Shown here piece by piece: positions 50,369 to 56,813 of a stretch of 64,000 nucleotides of DNA. Each line of letters starts with the position of its first letter. The first letter of the stretch is position 1. Location: NCBI GenBank assembly GCA_034509495.1, contig CM067507.1:28743392-28807391 (forward strand), written 5' to 3'. The notes beneath the pieces were generated by a model. The model was not told where the DNA came from. It saw only the letters and a list, made by a program, of their open reading frames with translations, and did no database searches. The stretch comes from Acestrorhynchus altus. Lineage: Eukaryota > Chordata > Actinopteri > Characiformes > Acestrorhynchidae. The translations under genes were made by a program, and so were the position numbers.

Positions 50369-51361
50369 GATTTTAATCGCAGATCAGTCACTCACATGTG
50401 GTGTTGACACACATTACTGATGCTGAAATGTCAGGATTCATCTGTGTTTCTACATTACTTAATAATCTAAATTAAAAATAGAAATAGTCTATCCCTATAT
50501 AGTGCTAATACTAATGAGGGACACATATTTGTTTCCATCACAGTCATGGTTTTTGTCTAGGTTGTTTTGAGATTTTGAATATTCACTTGTGGGCAGTTTA
50601 TGTACATGACATTTCAGTTTTAAGTGCCCAATTCATTAATCTATTTCTTTATTTCTTTTGTACAGAAATAAATGACCCTGACGCCAGGCTAGAAGCAATC
50701 CATGATGGCCTTCTACAGCTTCCTCCTGCCCACTATGAAACTCTCCGCTACCTGATGTCCCACCTCAAGAAGTGAGACACTCAATTATAGTGTTTACTTT
50801 CTTTTTAGTGTCTATCATTAAATGAAACATTACAATGTAATACCGTATTTTCCGGACTATAAGCCGCTACTTTTTTTCCACACTTTAAACCATGCAGCTT
50901 ATAATGAGGTGCAGCTTTTTCTTCTTATATATGTTATTTTCCAGGTTTTGTAAAAAACTTTGCAGGTGCGGCTTATATTCTGGTGCGGCTTATAGTCCAG
51001 AAAATACGGTAGTAAAGTTGCTGCCTCACATCTGTCTCCACTTTGTGTCAAGTTTTATGTCTTTCTAAGTTATGTGCTTCACTGGTATGCATTTTACTGG
51101 TTTAACATACATTCTATAGACCGTTTGTCTTTTTGCATGTTAAGTGCAAATATTGGCATATTTGAAATGCTTTCTTTTTTTGCCTTTAGGGTCACCATGT
51201 ACGAAAAAGACAATCTAATGAATTCAGAGAATCTGGGAATCGTCTTTGGCCCAACTCTGATGCAGCCGCCAGACCAGAACACACTCGCTAGCCTCAACGA
51301 CATGAGGCACCAGAAACTAATCATACAGTTATTGATTGAGCATGAAGATATACTGTTTTAA
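1901..51361 (+). CDS. chn2: Beta-chimaerin (beta2-type isoform), whole gene, 13 coding exons
   Basis: This gene encodes a Rac GTPase-activating protein that diacylglycerol recruits to membranes. Coding exons are 1901-1949, 21514-21552, 26238-26293, 28089-28120, 28504-28617, 29976-30246, 41230-41316, 44361-44445, 47462-47635, 48259-48336, 48532-48669, 50666-50771 and 51190-51361. They splice with no phase conflict to 1401 nt, or 466 aa; human beta2-chimaerin is 468 aa as I recall. The leader [16 protein letters not shown] is the beta2 type. The SH2 domain covers about residues 60-143, with the phosphotyrosine-binding Arg83 in AYLIRES. The C1 finger has all eight ligands: His213, Cys226, Cys229, Cys243, Cys246, His251, Cys254 and Cys262. 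RhoGAP runs from about 276 to 466, with the arginine finger Arg311 in EGLYRVSG and the conserved motif [10 protein letters not shown]. The neighbours prr15, fkbp14 and plekha8 support chn2 over the paralogue chn1. Intron 1 is 19.6 kb. Introns carry many transposon remnants, but every exon is intact. Confidence 0.95.
2318..2712. repeat. Diverged interspersed repeat, copy B
   Basis: Direct-orientation partner of copy A, on the other side of chn2 exon 1, with the same ordered blocks. It has lost the internal stretch present near 1200-1240 in copy A. Confidence 0.55.
3122..3305. repeat. Inverted-repeat element with (gggg)tg..aaccctggtcct-type ends
   Basis: The two ends, aggggtgtacaactcc and gttttgcacccctgg, are inverted complements with a spacer. 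This resembles a common short fish element that begins and ends in a form of ggggt..ccaaccctggtcct. Related copies lie at 25463-25980 (split), 54429-54620, 57528-57690 and 58910-59080. Confidence 0.5.
4707..5219 (-). mobile_element. Nonautonomous inverted-repeat element, family 1 copy a
   Basis: Ends are cactatgtgtccaaatgttt and, inverted, ggtgtcccaatacatttgtc. The interior carries the family landmarks (gctttaagttg, accaggtgtgg-like block, cctgatctcactaa). No ORF. See the family finding for all copies. Confidence 0.65.
7154..7738. mobile_element. Inverted-repeat element with gggctgggcgatat ends, with nested SINE-like piece
   Basis: Left ends agggctggtcgatatgatat (7156) and agctgggtgatatatcaata (7435) oppose the right end catatcgcccagccctac (7721-7738). 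Between the two left ends, about 7190-7370, is a separate fish repeat with the pattern cttgcccatggactcttatg and gggaatcaaaccgcagtc. Single related ends occur at 4659 and 46656-46680. Confidence 0.5.
8135..8181. repeat. (CA)n microsatellite
   Basis: About 23 CA units in chn2 intron 1. Confidence 0.9.
10870..12016 (+). pseudogene. Tc1-like transposon with a broken transposase
   Basis: An old Tc1/mariner copy in chn2 intron 1. The transposase lies in fragments. An N-terminal part (about 10915-11250) resembles the paired DNA-binding region. The catalytic part (11371-11619) carries [20 protein letters not shown] and [11 protein letters not shown], around the second catalytic Asp. Stops and frameshifts separate the pieces. 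The right terminal repeat, gaatactttctggatgcact, ends near 12016; the left terminal repeat is missing. Confidence 0.8.
13148..13174. repeat. (GT)n microsatellite
   Basis: About 13 GT units in chn2 intron 1. Confidence 0.85.
13335..13628 (+). mobile_element. Family 1 element, copy j (truncated)
   Basis: Internal landmarks are caaaatcaagggtatt, gtttgttggagtaaaagac, tgctgtgaggatttattgca, gaggtcagattgttggat and ctgtgtcagcaatgggtgca. Both terminal repeats are missing or decayed. Confidence 0.6.
14359..14394. repeat. (ATTC)n microsatellite
   Basis: Nine ATTC units in chn2 intron 1. Confidence 0.9.
15480..15725. repeat. Degenerate tandem repeat, about 30-bp unit
   Basis: Repeated diverged forms of tagatgttaactactctaac, with spacers such as tgatgt and tgctagatg, at roughly 30-bp spacing across about 245 bp. 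In chn2 intron 1. Confidence 0.5.
16271..16630 (-). mobile_element. Family 1 element, copy b (truncated)
   Basis: One end, cagtatatgtcccaatgttt, and interior blocks are clear; the far inverted end is lost. Confidence 0.6.
19001..19062. repeat. (CA)n microsatellite
   Basis: About 31 AC units in chn2 intron 1. Confidence 0.9.
19697..20035 (+). mobile_element. Family 1 element, copy c (truncated)
   Basis: Left end tatatggacaaaaatattgg, then gaggtcaggatattggataa and cacacctggcattaggcatg. The right part is lost. Confidence 0.6.
20200..20545 (+). pseudogene. Tc1-like transposase fragment
   Basis: Decayed coding blocks such as [20 protein letters not shown] (near 20415-20480) and [13 protein letters not shown] match Tc1-like transposase. 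Frames are broken. Same family as the remnant at 180-960. Confidence 0.6.
20580..21010. mobile_element. Inverted-repeat element, cagcactgcagcgacactga ends
   Basis: The left block cactgcagcgacactgatat (about 20645) is inverted at the right (atatcagtgttactgatat, about 20985). Paired interior blocks include cagcagtgctgctggggagt and its inverse ccagcagcactgctttgcct. A common fish element; no ORF. Confidence 0.55.
21514..21552 (+). CDS. chn2: chn2 coding exon 2 (39 nt)
   Basis: Encodes [13 protein letters not shown], the conserved chimaerin stretch just before the SH2 domain. It lies between a T-rich acceptor ending in ACAG and the donor GTAAGT. It is too short to appear in ORF scans and was found by matching the expected peptide and splice phase. 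Confidence 0.93.
24265..24545 (+). mobile_element. Retroposon tails (two adjacent)
   Basis: One piece ends in aataagcggttcagaaaatg followed by (AATG)n at 24427-24454. A second ends in aaagcactttgtgactgctc and ctatataaataaaatttact with an ACTTACTTAC tail. Both are typical 3' ends of fish LINE/SINE copies. Element limits are approximate. Confidence 0.5.
25463..25980. repeat. Inverted-repeat element split by a retroposon
   Basis: Left half ggtaggcaaccctggtcct (25466-) and right half gttgtctacccctg (to about 25977) are matching ends of one short element. The interval about 25560-25899 is a foreign insertion with a (TTCTA)n tail. Confidence 0.5.
25560..25899 (+). mobile_element. LINE-like 3' end with pentanucleotide tail
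   Basis: Contains cccaagggatcaataaagtt followed by about eleven TTCTA repeats (25844-25899), the usual form of a fish LINE 3' terminus. A similar tail without the array is at 60783-60803, and an antisense one at 60880-60935. Confidence 0.5.
26238..26293 (+). CDS. chn2: chn2 coding exon 3
   Basis: Encodes [19 protein letters not shown] between TTTTCAG and the donor GTCAGT. Phase runs from 1 nt carried in to a clean codon end. An inverted-repeat element begins 63 bp downstream. Confidence 0.92.
26356..26600 (+). mobile_element. Family 1 element, copy d (internally deleted)
   Basis: Both ends are present: cactatatggacaaaagtat and tgtccacaaacatttgggca. Most of the interior is deleted. Located in chn2 intron 3. 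Confidence 0.65.
27972..28086. repeat. (CT)n microsatellite abutting chn2 exon 4
   Basis: Over 100 bp of nearly pure CT, with a few interruptions, running directly into the TTTCAG acceptor of the 32-nt exon. Confidence 0.9.
28089..28120 (+). CDS. chn2: chn2 coding exon 4 (32-nt microexon)
   Basis: Encodes [10 protein letters not shown] plus two bases of Glu59; RPKYYGRE is the conserved entry to the chimaerin SH2 domain. The polypyrimidine tract of its acceptor is a (CT)n microsatellite of over 100 bp. The donor is GTGAGT. Skipping 32 nt would shift the frame. Confidence 0.92.
28406..28445. repeat. (GT)n microsatellite in chn2 intron 4
   Basis: About 20 GT units, 58 bp before exon 5. Confidence 0.9.
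28504..28617 (+). CDS. chn2: chn2 coding exon 5 (N-terminal half of SH2)
   Basis: Encodes [20 protein letters not shown] and then [17 protein letters not shown] (residues 60-96), including Arg83, the SH2 phosphotyrosine-binding arginine. The acceptor is CTGCAG and the donor GTACAC. The upstream intron is only 383 bp and contains a (GT)n run ending about 58 bp before this exon. Confidence 0.95.
28985..29115. repeat. ggttctt-type short dispersed repeat
   Basis: Contains aaaggttcttcacacttaaa, catggttcttaatggaac and ccttctatggcattgctcaa. Related degenerate copies lie at about 31545-31620, 31905-32010, 34700-34765 and 41862-41960, all in chn2 introns. Confidence 0.45.
29244..29884 (+). pseudogene. 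Internally deleted Tc1-like transposon
   Basis: The left terminal region cttgaaaatgtattcatacc is followed after about 130 bp by the catalytic part of a transposase: atggtggtggcataattatg, then [19 protein letters not shown] (about 29597-29655) and [15 protein letters not shown]. The DNA-binding half is missing. The right end stops at a truncated cacataaaatcccac. In chn2 intron 5. Confidence 0.7.
29976..30246 (+). CDS. chn2: chn2 coding exon 6 (rest of SH2 and linker)
   Basis: Ninety codons, from [17 protein letters not shown] through the SH2 C-terminus (residues 98-144) and the linker [17 protein letters not shown]. The exon ends at QQDEK. The in-frame donor is the weak GTGACA. A better-looking GTAAGC lies 10 nt downstream but would break the frame into exon 7. 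A Tc1-like remnant ends about 90 bp upstream of the acceptor. Confidence 0.93.
31150..31385 (+). mobile_element. tRNA-derived SINE
   Basis: The head has a tRNA-like A box (ggtggctaagtgg) and B box (gtgggttcaatacc, about 31196-31209). The body follows with ctgtgctctgactccagctt and ttcattgtactgtacaagc. Not a functional tRNA gene, because the stem pairs and anticodon arm do not form cleanly. Confidence 0.6.
35786..35862. repeat. (GT)n microsatellite
   Basis: About 38 GT units with GAGTGA interruptions, in chn2 intron 6. Confidence 0.9.
37013..37100. repeat. (CA)n microsatellite
   Basis: About 44 CA units, the longest dinucleotide run in the window, in chn2 intron 6. Confidence 0.9.
37298..37705 (+). 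mobile_element. Family 1 element, copy e
   Basis: Landmarks are aaaagtattggaacacctg, ctgcttttgttggagtaact, ctcaatgctggggtttttat and tgtccacaaacatttg. In chn2 intron 6. Confidence 0.6.
40780..41044 (+). promoter_or_regulatory. chn2: Probable internal promoter or 5' UTR for beta1-type chn2
   Basis: This is a C-rich, less AT-rich patch inside the 11-kb intron 6, just before the beta1-type first exon. It ends in a long pyrimidine tract (40995-41042) and CTAG, which looks like a splice acceptor. That suggests a noncoding 5' exon may lie further upstream. No TATA box is evident. Promoter status is inferred from the adjacent alternative exon. Confidence 0.4.
41050..41316 (+). CDS. chn2: Alternative first coding exon of beta1-type chimaerin
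   Basis: From the ATG at 41050 an open frame runs through the exon-7 acceptor into the shared C1 exon. It adds 60 codons before ISTSPV. The segment [19 protein letters not shown] and the stretch WKPLKL closely resemble the isoform-specific N-termini I recall for beta1- and alpha1-chimaerin. Continuing through exons 8-13 gives 339 aa, near the known short isoform (about 332 aa), which lacks SH2. Further in-frame codons extend upstream to an ATG at 40948, but a strong pyrimidine tract ending CCCCCTAG at 41044 suggests a spliced 5' exon or UTR joins at 41045, so the exact start is uncertain. Expression from an internal promoter is inferred from the family. Confidence 0.8.
41230..41316 (+). CDS. 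chn2: chn2 coding exon 7 (start of C1 domain), shared by both isoforms
   Basis: Twenty-nine codons, [15 protein letters not shown] through NYEKVHNFK. His213 of VHNFK is the first zinc ligand of the C1 domain. The acceptor is TCCACAG and the donor GTGAGT. The upstream sequence stays open in the same frame and encodes the beta1-type N-terminus. Confidence 0.93.
42910..43338 (+). mobile_element. Family 1 element, copy f (near complete)
   Basis: Ends cactatatggactaaggtat and tgtccacaaacatttggaca bracket all interior blocks. In chn2 intron 7. Confidence 0.65.
43436..43553. repeat. (ATG)n/(ATT)n trinucleotide tract
   Basis: Mixed ATG, ATT and TTG triplets in chn2 intron 7, next to family 1 copy f. 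Confidence 0.85.
44361..44445 (+). CDS. chn2: chn2 coding exon 8 (C1 domain core)
   Basis: Encodes [19 protein letters not shown] and then LIAQGVRCS, carrying zinc ligands Cys226, Cys229 and Cys243. Acceptor TGTGTAG, donor GTAACC. Phase carries one base into Asp245. Confidence 0.95.
46935..47206 (-). mobile_element. Family 1 element, copy g (truncated)
   Basis: Contains tctggaatgatggtactcca, cctcactaatgctcttgtca and the end aggtgtcccaatacttttgt. In chn2 intron 8, about 255 bp before exon 9. Confidence 0.6.
47352..47398. repeat. (CA)n microsatellite
   Basis: About 23 CA units, ending 63 bp before chn2 exon 9. Confidence 0.9.
47462..47635 (+). CDS. chn2: chn2 coding exon 9 (end of C1, start of RhoGAP)
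   Basis: Encodes [18 protein letters not shown], completing the C1 finger (Cys246, His251, Cys254, Cys262), then the first RhoGAP helix region, with [10 protein letters not shown] and [13 protein letters not shown]. Acceptor TTTGCAG, donor GTAACT. A (CA)n repeat ends about 63 bp upstream. Confidence 0.95.
48259..48336 (+). CDS. chn2: chn2 coding exon 10 (RhoGAP arginine finger)
   Basis: Encodes [20 protein letters not shown] and then RLAFDR. Arg311 in LYRVSG is the catalytic arginine finger. Acceptor TTTAG, donor GTGGGT. The short open frame that continues past the donor is intronic. Confidence 0.95.
48532..48669 (+). CDS. chn2: chn2 coding exon 11 (RhoGAP)
   Basis: Encodes [16 protein letters not shown] and [20 protein letters not shown], a highly conserved RhoGAP core. 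Acceptor CCACAG, donor GTAAGA. The preceding intron is only 195 bp. Confidence 0.95.
48828..49588 (-). mobile_element. Family 1 element, copy h, split by an insertion
   Basis: Left part 48828-49005 and right part about 49312-49588 are collinear with the family. The middle about 300 bp is foreign (see the retroposon entry at 49010-49310). In chn2 intron 11. Confidence 0.6.
49010..49310 (+). mobile_element. Retroposon inserted into family 1 copy h
   Basis: Contains ggttcctcccaaggtttctt, gagggagtttttccttgcca and the tail gaagagcgctataaaattaa followed by attgattttgattga. This is the widespread fish LINE-type 3' region. It is collinear with no part of family 1. Confidence 0.55.
50263..50334 (+). 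mobile_element. SINE/LINE tail inside a (GT)n tract
   Basis: gtaagtcgctctggataagg, gcgtctgctaaatgc and then three ATGTAA-type repeats, the standard tail of a fish SINE. It is bounded by (TG)n on both sides (50223-50262 and 50334-50365). Confidence 0.55.
50666..50771 (+). CDS. chn2: chn2 coding exon 12 (RhoGAP)
   Basis: Encodes [17 protein letters not shown] and [17 protein letters not shown], the conserved RhoGAP helix facing the GTPase. Acceptor TGTACAG; the donor GTGAGA splits a Lys codon. Confidence 0.95.
50841..51013. mobile_element. Palindromic inverted-repeat element (MITE-like)
   Basis: Ends accgtattttccggactata and, inverted, tagtccagaaaatacggta form terminal repeats of about 28 bp; gcggcttata also pairs inside. 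Flanking TA fits a TA target duplication. It fills 40% of the 418-bp chn2 intron 12. Confidence 0.65.
51190..51361 (+). CDS. chn2: chn2 coding exon 13 (C-terminus)
   Basis: Encodes [20 protein letters not shown], then [12 protein letters not shown] and the C-terminus HEDILF, followed by TAA at 51359. The invariant RhoGAP Asn lies in NLGIVFGP. Acceptor TGCCTTTAG. Confidence 0.95.
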
Positions 51362-52350
51362 AATCTCTGACTGTAAAGGTTTTTATATTTTGTACAGGAC
51401 TGCAGATGGCCTGCATTTGGTTGTTTTTGAAGTGGTCAATGATCAGTGGTAGCCATTAATCAGATTTTATTTTTAGTGGACAACTGCAAAACACGGGTTC
51501 ATTTAATTCTGAACTTTATTAAATATGCTGTAAAAATAACAATGATAATTTACGTGCTACTCTAAAACTTGATCTTGACACAGAGTTACTGTGCTATGAT
51601 CATCAGTTCAAATGCTCTTGCTTTATTTTTATATGTAATTTAAATTTGTGATCCCATGCAATTCAGTTAATTTGATGAATAATGAAAAATATTTTTGTTT
51701 TTTTTTCCTTGTATGATGCAGTAAAATTATTGTAAAAGTACTGTGTTCCCCAGAAGCCAAATGATGTAAATTATTGCATGGACATTATTAGTGGTTCTGT
51801 GCTCAGTGTGTCACACTGATAATGATTTCATGGTCTGATATGATTCAAAAGTTCTTTATTCTTTGTAATTAGCGTGATATGTATAGAATGTGTACACATT
51901 TGAAATGTGTGCTACGACAAGACCCATTATTAAGCACTTTTGTCCTTTGCAAACAGTGTAAATATTTTCATTATTATTTTTCTCCATTGTCAGTATAATC
52001 CCCACAGTCCCTTTTACATTTTTTTTTTCAAGAAACAATGGAGAAAAAGGCACCAATAACATTCAGTGTGGTTCATTTTTGCTTGTATATACTGTTGTAG
52101 CACACTGCTTGTTAGGATCTAAAGGGTGGGGCCCATGAGGAGTGTTTTGACCGTCTCAGACTGTGATGCAGGCATGTGAGCCATTGTGGACTGGGTGCTG
52201 ATAAAAAAAATAACAGCTAGTTCTGTTGCCTTTATCTGTTGCAGTTCATTTGATATGAGACCTTTCTAAAAAAAATTGTTTTATGAAAAGTATTTTCTGT
52301 GAAGAATGTAATTATGATTGTAATTTATCAAATAATGATTTATTAAATTA
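51362..52350 (+). other. chn2: chn2 3' untranslated region (approximate)
   Basis: AT-rich sequence after the stop. Possible poly(A) signals are ATTAAA at 51518 and ATTAAA at 52342; the true end is not determinable here. No coding potential is visible. Confidence 0.4.
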
Positions 52351-53388
52351 TGTAAAACCTGGTTTATTAACTCCATCGTTATATTTTCTTTCTGCATGAC
52401 AGTTTCTGCTTTGCTAAGATTTTTCCCACAGAGAAAAAAGGGCATCTGAAAACAAATAGAGGAATCTTAAAATAGAGATCTTAAGATTATACATGTATTA
52501 CTTTAGTGGTAAACTAGCTCGTTTCTGATAACTGCTGGCAATCTGTTCTGGAAGTAGACAATAGTGGACTGTATTTGTTAATCATTTTCATGGTTTATGT
52601 AGCAAAAATGCAGGTAAGATAGGCCATGTTGTCCTCTTGGTGAGGAATAATGAGAAATATGTGAAACGATCCTTATTTTGAGTCATATATTATTACCTTA
52701 TGTAATTTTCCAGTCCACATATTACTCATTTTCAGTACTTGCAAGTGGAGGTTTTACACATTCAACTGGGAATAAAGAATCAAAACAGTTTTCTAATAGA
52801 GTATGATTACTACACAGCATGCAGCATACGTCCCAGTACTTCTGACCATAGTACATACTTTGTGTGAGTTTCAAGTTCAGTTTCTTAAATGATTGACACA
52901 TTTGCTCCAAAACTGTATTGATAATTCATAGAATTTGTTACTTAATATAACACTATGTCACACAATACCAAAGGATAACAACCCCTCCATTAACTGTAGG
53001 CAGGGTGTTCTATTCAACTCAAGCAGCCGTGCACAGTAGGTGAGAATGAAGGTACTTTTTCATGAAGGTACATTTCGCTGTATGTCGGTAGTGCTTTGCC
53101 TTACTTTCCAGCAACTGAGCAGCTTGAACTGCTCTGGTGCATTTTTTATAGCCTTCCCCGATTTGTAGATGTTAATAACAGGTCATCAGCCAGCTGCTTT
53201 CAGATAGGTGGTTGTTGAATGTTAATACAATGCTGGAAGTCAGATCATTTATGACACTCTGGAATTGTCATCAGCTGACAATTCTTGATATTATTTAACC
53301 TGCCTAACCAGTGCCAACACCCAATCCCAATTAAGACCTAATGAGTTCATAAAGTTCAAACTTCAATGAATTAATGATTTATTTCAAC

Positions 53389-53722
53389 AAGCATTGCTGT
53401 GGGGATTAGATTCTTGCATTCAGCAACAAGAGAGGTAGTGAGGTCAGGATATTGGATGATCATTACCTCATCCATAACTCCTCAAAATGATTGGATGGAG
53501 CATCATTCCTGTAAACACAAGTCCAATGTTCCACAACTCAATGCTGGGAGCCAAAACCTGGCATTAGGCATGGCACACATTTGTGCTTATGTGCTCCAGA
53601 GAGTCCTATTCTACTGGCAGCACACAGGGACAAGCTGTGTGTTTATTTGCACATCTGTTAACTTAAAGTAGCCGAATGCATTCATTAGAAGGGGTGTCCA
53701 CAAATATTTGGACATAGTATCA
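53389..53722 (+). mobile_element. Family 1 element, copy i (5'-truncated)
   Basis: Landmarks are gaggtcaggatattggatga, acctggcattaggcatggca and the end ggtgtccacaaatatttgga. Between chn2 and prr15. Confidence 0.6.
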
Positions 53723-54179
53723 CATTCTATTTTGGGGGTGTTGAACTCCAAACCATTTTTTAATAACTCAAGTCAAGGCAGCTTGCCTGCTTAATTGCAT
53801 CATATCATTGCATCATAAAGTGTAGTAAGTTGAATCTGTGGCTCAGCTTACCCCAGAACATTTGGTCACATGGGAAAAAATCATGCACACATCCCTGGAC
53901 ACAGGAACAGGTTGAACCACTCAGCCCACTGGGACATCTGACCCCACTCCCCCTTAATAAGCCAGTGAAACAGTGTTGCTTTCCAAATAAATGGGTGTGA
54001 AGCAGCACACATTGTTTTACCGTCAAACAATCAAGCAGGTATGCCCGAAGGTGACTTTTTTACCAATTCACAGATGACAGAAAGATAACCTGAAACCAGT
54101 TTTCTGAGGGCAGTTTGGAGACCTGCCAGAGTCAGCAGACCAATGAAAGAAGCAGTGGGATGTCTTACAACTTTATAAT

Positions 54180-54206
54180 GGTGTGTGTGTGTGTGTGTGT
54201 GTGTGC
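54180..54206. repeat. (GT)n microsatellite
   Basis: About 13 GT units upstream of prr15. Confidence 0.85.
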
Positions 54207-54299
54207 GCAAAGCAAACTGTAAACTGATTTCTTTGCTTGTCTAAGCTCACTGTGTCAACGTTACAGTCAGTTCAACATGGTGTCATGAGGTGCAGTACG

Positions 54300-54401
54300 A
54301 TTTCTCAGTGGACCCTCATTTTACTCTGAGGATAGACTAGGTCTAGGCTGAGAAACTGAAGAAATCAAAGCCAGACAACATTACTACACACTTACATTCT
54401 G
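54300..54401 (+). other. prr15: Candidate noncoding 5' exon of prr15
   Basis: A near-perfect donor (CTG|GTAAGT) at 54402 faces the candidate acceptor TTTCCAG at 54697-54703, just before the prr15 ATG. This would leave a 302-bp intron, part of which is an interspersed repeat. The upstream limit of the exon is unknown; the start given is arbitrary. Inference from splice signals only. Confidence 0.35.
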
Positions 54402-54428
54402 GTAAGTTCTTTTACCGAGCATTACCAT

Positions 54429-54620
54429 TTTACCATTGTTTCTCAATTCTGGTCCCGTAGGCACCCTCCCCTGCATATTGTTGCACTTTCCCCTCCACTC
54501 AACACACCAGATCCAACTTGTCGATTTAACAAGCCCTTCAGAGTTGTGAAAAAAGTAGGGTATCCACAAAAACGTGCAGGGAAGGGGTGCCTCTAGGACC
54601 AGGGTTGAGAAACACTGATC
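54429..54620. repeat. Inverted-repeat element (ctcaattctggtccc ends)
   Basis: Left tttctcaattctggtcccgt and right aggaccagggttgagaaaca are inverted complements. It lies inside the putative prr15 5' UTR intron. Confidence 0.6.
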
Positions 54621-54709
54621 TTTAAAACTGGTCTGTAAACTTTATTATTATTATTATTATTTTTATTAAATCAGCTGTTATGATTCATATTAATGATTTC
54701 CAGTAAAAG

Positions 54710-55021
54710 ATGGCAGAAAGGTATCCCTGGTGGAAGATCTTAACTGGCAGGAAGAAAAACAACATCCTAAAAGATGTTGTCAAGCAAGAAAATGGAGAAG
54801 TCAACCCTGAGAAACAAGGCACTGAGAGTGAAAACAACTCCAACGTGCTCAATAACGAGACTTACGACGACTCCCAGGTGGAGCCTGTGTTCAACGAGAA
54901 CACCTGCCGGAGGAACCTGAAGGTATCTCGGTCTGGCAGGTTTAAGGAGAAGAGGAGAGTGAGGGGGACCTTACCGGCCAGCGGCAGCTTCTATGACATC
55001 AACACTGCAGTGGCGAATTAG
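54710..55021 (+). CDS. prr15: Proline-rich protein 15 homologue, single coding exon
   Basis: A 103-aa protein of the PRR15/PRR15L family. Two family hallmarks are visible. The N-terminal tryptophan pair followed by basic residues is YPWWKILTGRKK (residues 5-16). The C-terminal basic block is RRNLKVSRSGRFKEKRRVRG (67-86). The middle is acidic and Asn-rich and, unlike the human protein, not proline-rich. PRR15 lies next to CHN2 in human, which supports prr15 over prr15l. The biochemical role is unknown; mammalian PRR15 has been linked to trophoblast and gut epithelium. The ATG lies six bases after TTTCCAG, a plausible acceptor, so the 5' UTR is probably spliced. AATAAA occurs at 55371. Confidence 0.88.
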   Translation: MAERYPWWKILTGRKKNNILKDVVKQENGEVNPEKQGTESENNSNVLNNETYDDSQVEPVFNENTCRRNLKVSRSGRFKEKRRVRGTLPASGSFYDINTAVAN

Positions 55022-55376
55022 CTCAGCCCTGCCATAATGAAGATGAACTGGACCACAGAGCCAGCAGACTCCGCTGTGCGGTACAGACTAACCTGGGCTT
55101 TTCACGGGTTGAGCAGCAAAATGACCAAGTCGTTTCATAGGTAACAGGATTTATATCTATAACACAAGTTTTTAATTATTTTTCTTTGTTTCAAAAGAGA
55201 AGTTTCAATCAGTTGGTTTACCATTTTTAAAGATTACGGTACCATAATCCACTTGTTTACATCCTCAGCAGGTAGCAAAACAACACAGGAGAATAACATG
55301 AGCATAATGACAGTATGACAATGAACATTTTATTCCATATCACAAAGCTTTTCTCTGGAGGACCTTTTATAATAAA
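55022..55376 (+). other. prr15: prr15 3' UTR to candidate poly(A) signal
   Basis: Noncoding tail of the single coding exon, ending at a canonical AATAAA (55371-55376). Further signals may lie downstream. Confidence 0.45.
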
Positions 55377-56766
55377 TGTTATTGCCAATATTGCTGATGT
55401 CCAATTAAAACCATGTATCTCAATTTTTGTACATTTTAAATTTTCTCCATTTGAAGCCTGTAGCTGCTCTGTACACTGTATAAATCAATCTGGATGAATA
55501 GACCAATATAAATTCTGTATATTTACTGTTCATTACTCTTTTTTTACATTAGGTTCCATTCAAAGTTAAGAACATGTGTGCATTACCCTTTTTGGAGATA
55601 CATGTTTTTATTGGACAGTGACAATATACTTTTTCTTAGCATTTGGGATCAAATCAGTGCTGACTGACAGACTACACTAACTATAGACTTATGGGACTTA
55701 TACAATAACTACAGACAAATAGATCTCATCATTACAAGCCCATCTATGCCCTGAGAACAGTATACACCCCAAAATGGACATTCTGGAGTGAACAGAACCT
55801 GCCACTGAAAATCTTTGGGATGGTTTGGACTGCTGATTACCCATCCTGTGACTGAATGTAACCTAAACCGAGGTCTAAACATAACCTGTGCTAAAAGGAA
55901 CTTACAGTGGTGATTCTGTTGGTACTGGAACTTTATCCAAGATCAGGCTTATTGTGACGGCAGTGTATATTCAGTGCCCCAAACTGAACCAAAACCAACT
56001 ACAAACCATAAACAGCTCTTCCACTATTCCAGGGTCTATTACAGTGGTTTGAAAGCTGATGATAGTAATAACTCTTCCATCAATCGTCTGCCTGTCTGAG
56101 TGTAAACAGTCATGGAATCAGAAACATATTTGTTTGTCTATGAAGGCTTTAGTTTATGCTCATCCACATGCTTTACTCTTGTGCTTTAAACGCTTTAGAT
56201 GCACTGCAAGGCTGTGGATTTTAGATCAACCACTTAATTATGATATTAAGGGAATTTTAGTGCTTTTGGTTCTAAAGTATAAATATGGTTGACATGAAGG
56301 ATATTTACAGTAATGTAGGATTAAGTATTTAAGTTGGATTTAGATTTTATGAAATGTACTTTTTCCCAGTTTGATAAGTTTACATCCATGAACACTGCAC
56401 TTTTAAATTATATAAGGTTTAAAATTCCACTTTCATTTTTGCTTTCTGGAATAAGGCTTATCTTCAATGTAAAGTATTGGAATATTGAAGCATTACGTTC
56501 TGAATTCAGCTTTGTTTTCAACATTTTTGGATGCAAAACAGCATAAATGTGTCAATAATTAATTTGATGTAGAACATTTTAACAAGATGACATGATGGGC
56601 TGTATGCCTGCATCGGTGCTAGTACCATATTATTAAACAAAAGTGTTGTGACAGGAAACTCTACTGTAAAGGCAAGGTGTCATAAACAGATGGAATGCAA
56701 TGGGCCATTAGGCACAGAGTGGTTAATTATGAGAAATGGAAGTGTTACATAGTCCTGTTTGTCCCG

Positions 56767-56768
<2 letters not shown>

Positions 56769-56807
<39 letters not shown>
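56769..56807. repeat. (CA)n microsatellite
   Basis: About 19 CA units between prr15 and fkbp14. Confidence 0.9.

Positions 56808-56813
<6 letters not shown>

Larger units (their letters stand above)
52351..54299. other. Spacer between chn2 and prr15
   Basis: AT-rich, with family 1 copy i and a short (GT)n run. I see no gene. Confidence 0.7.
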
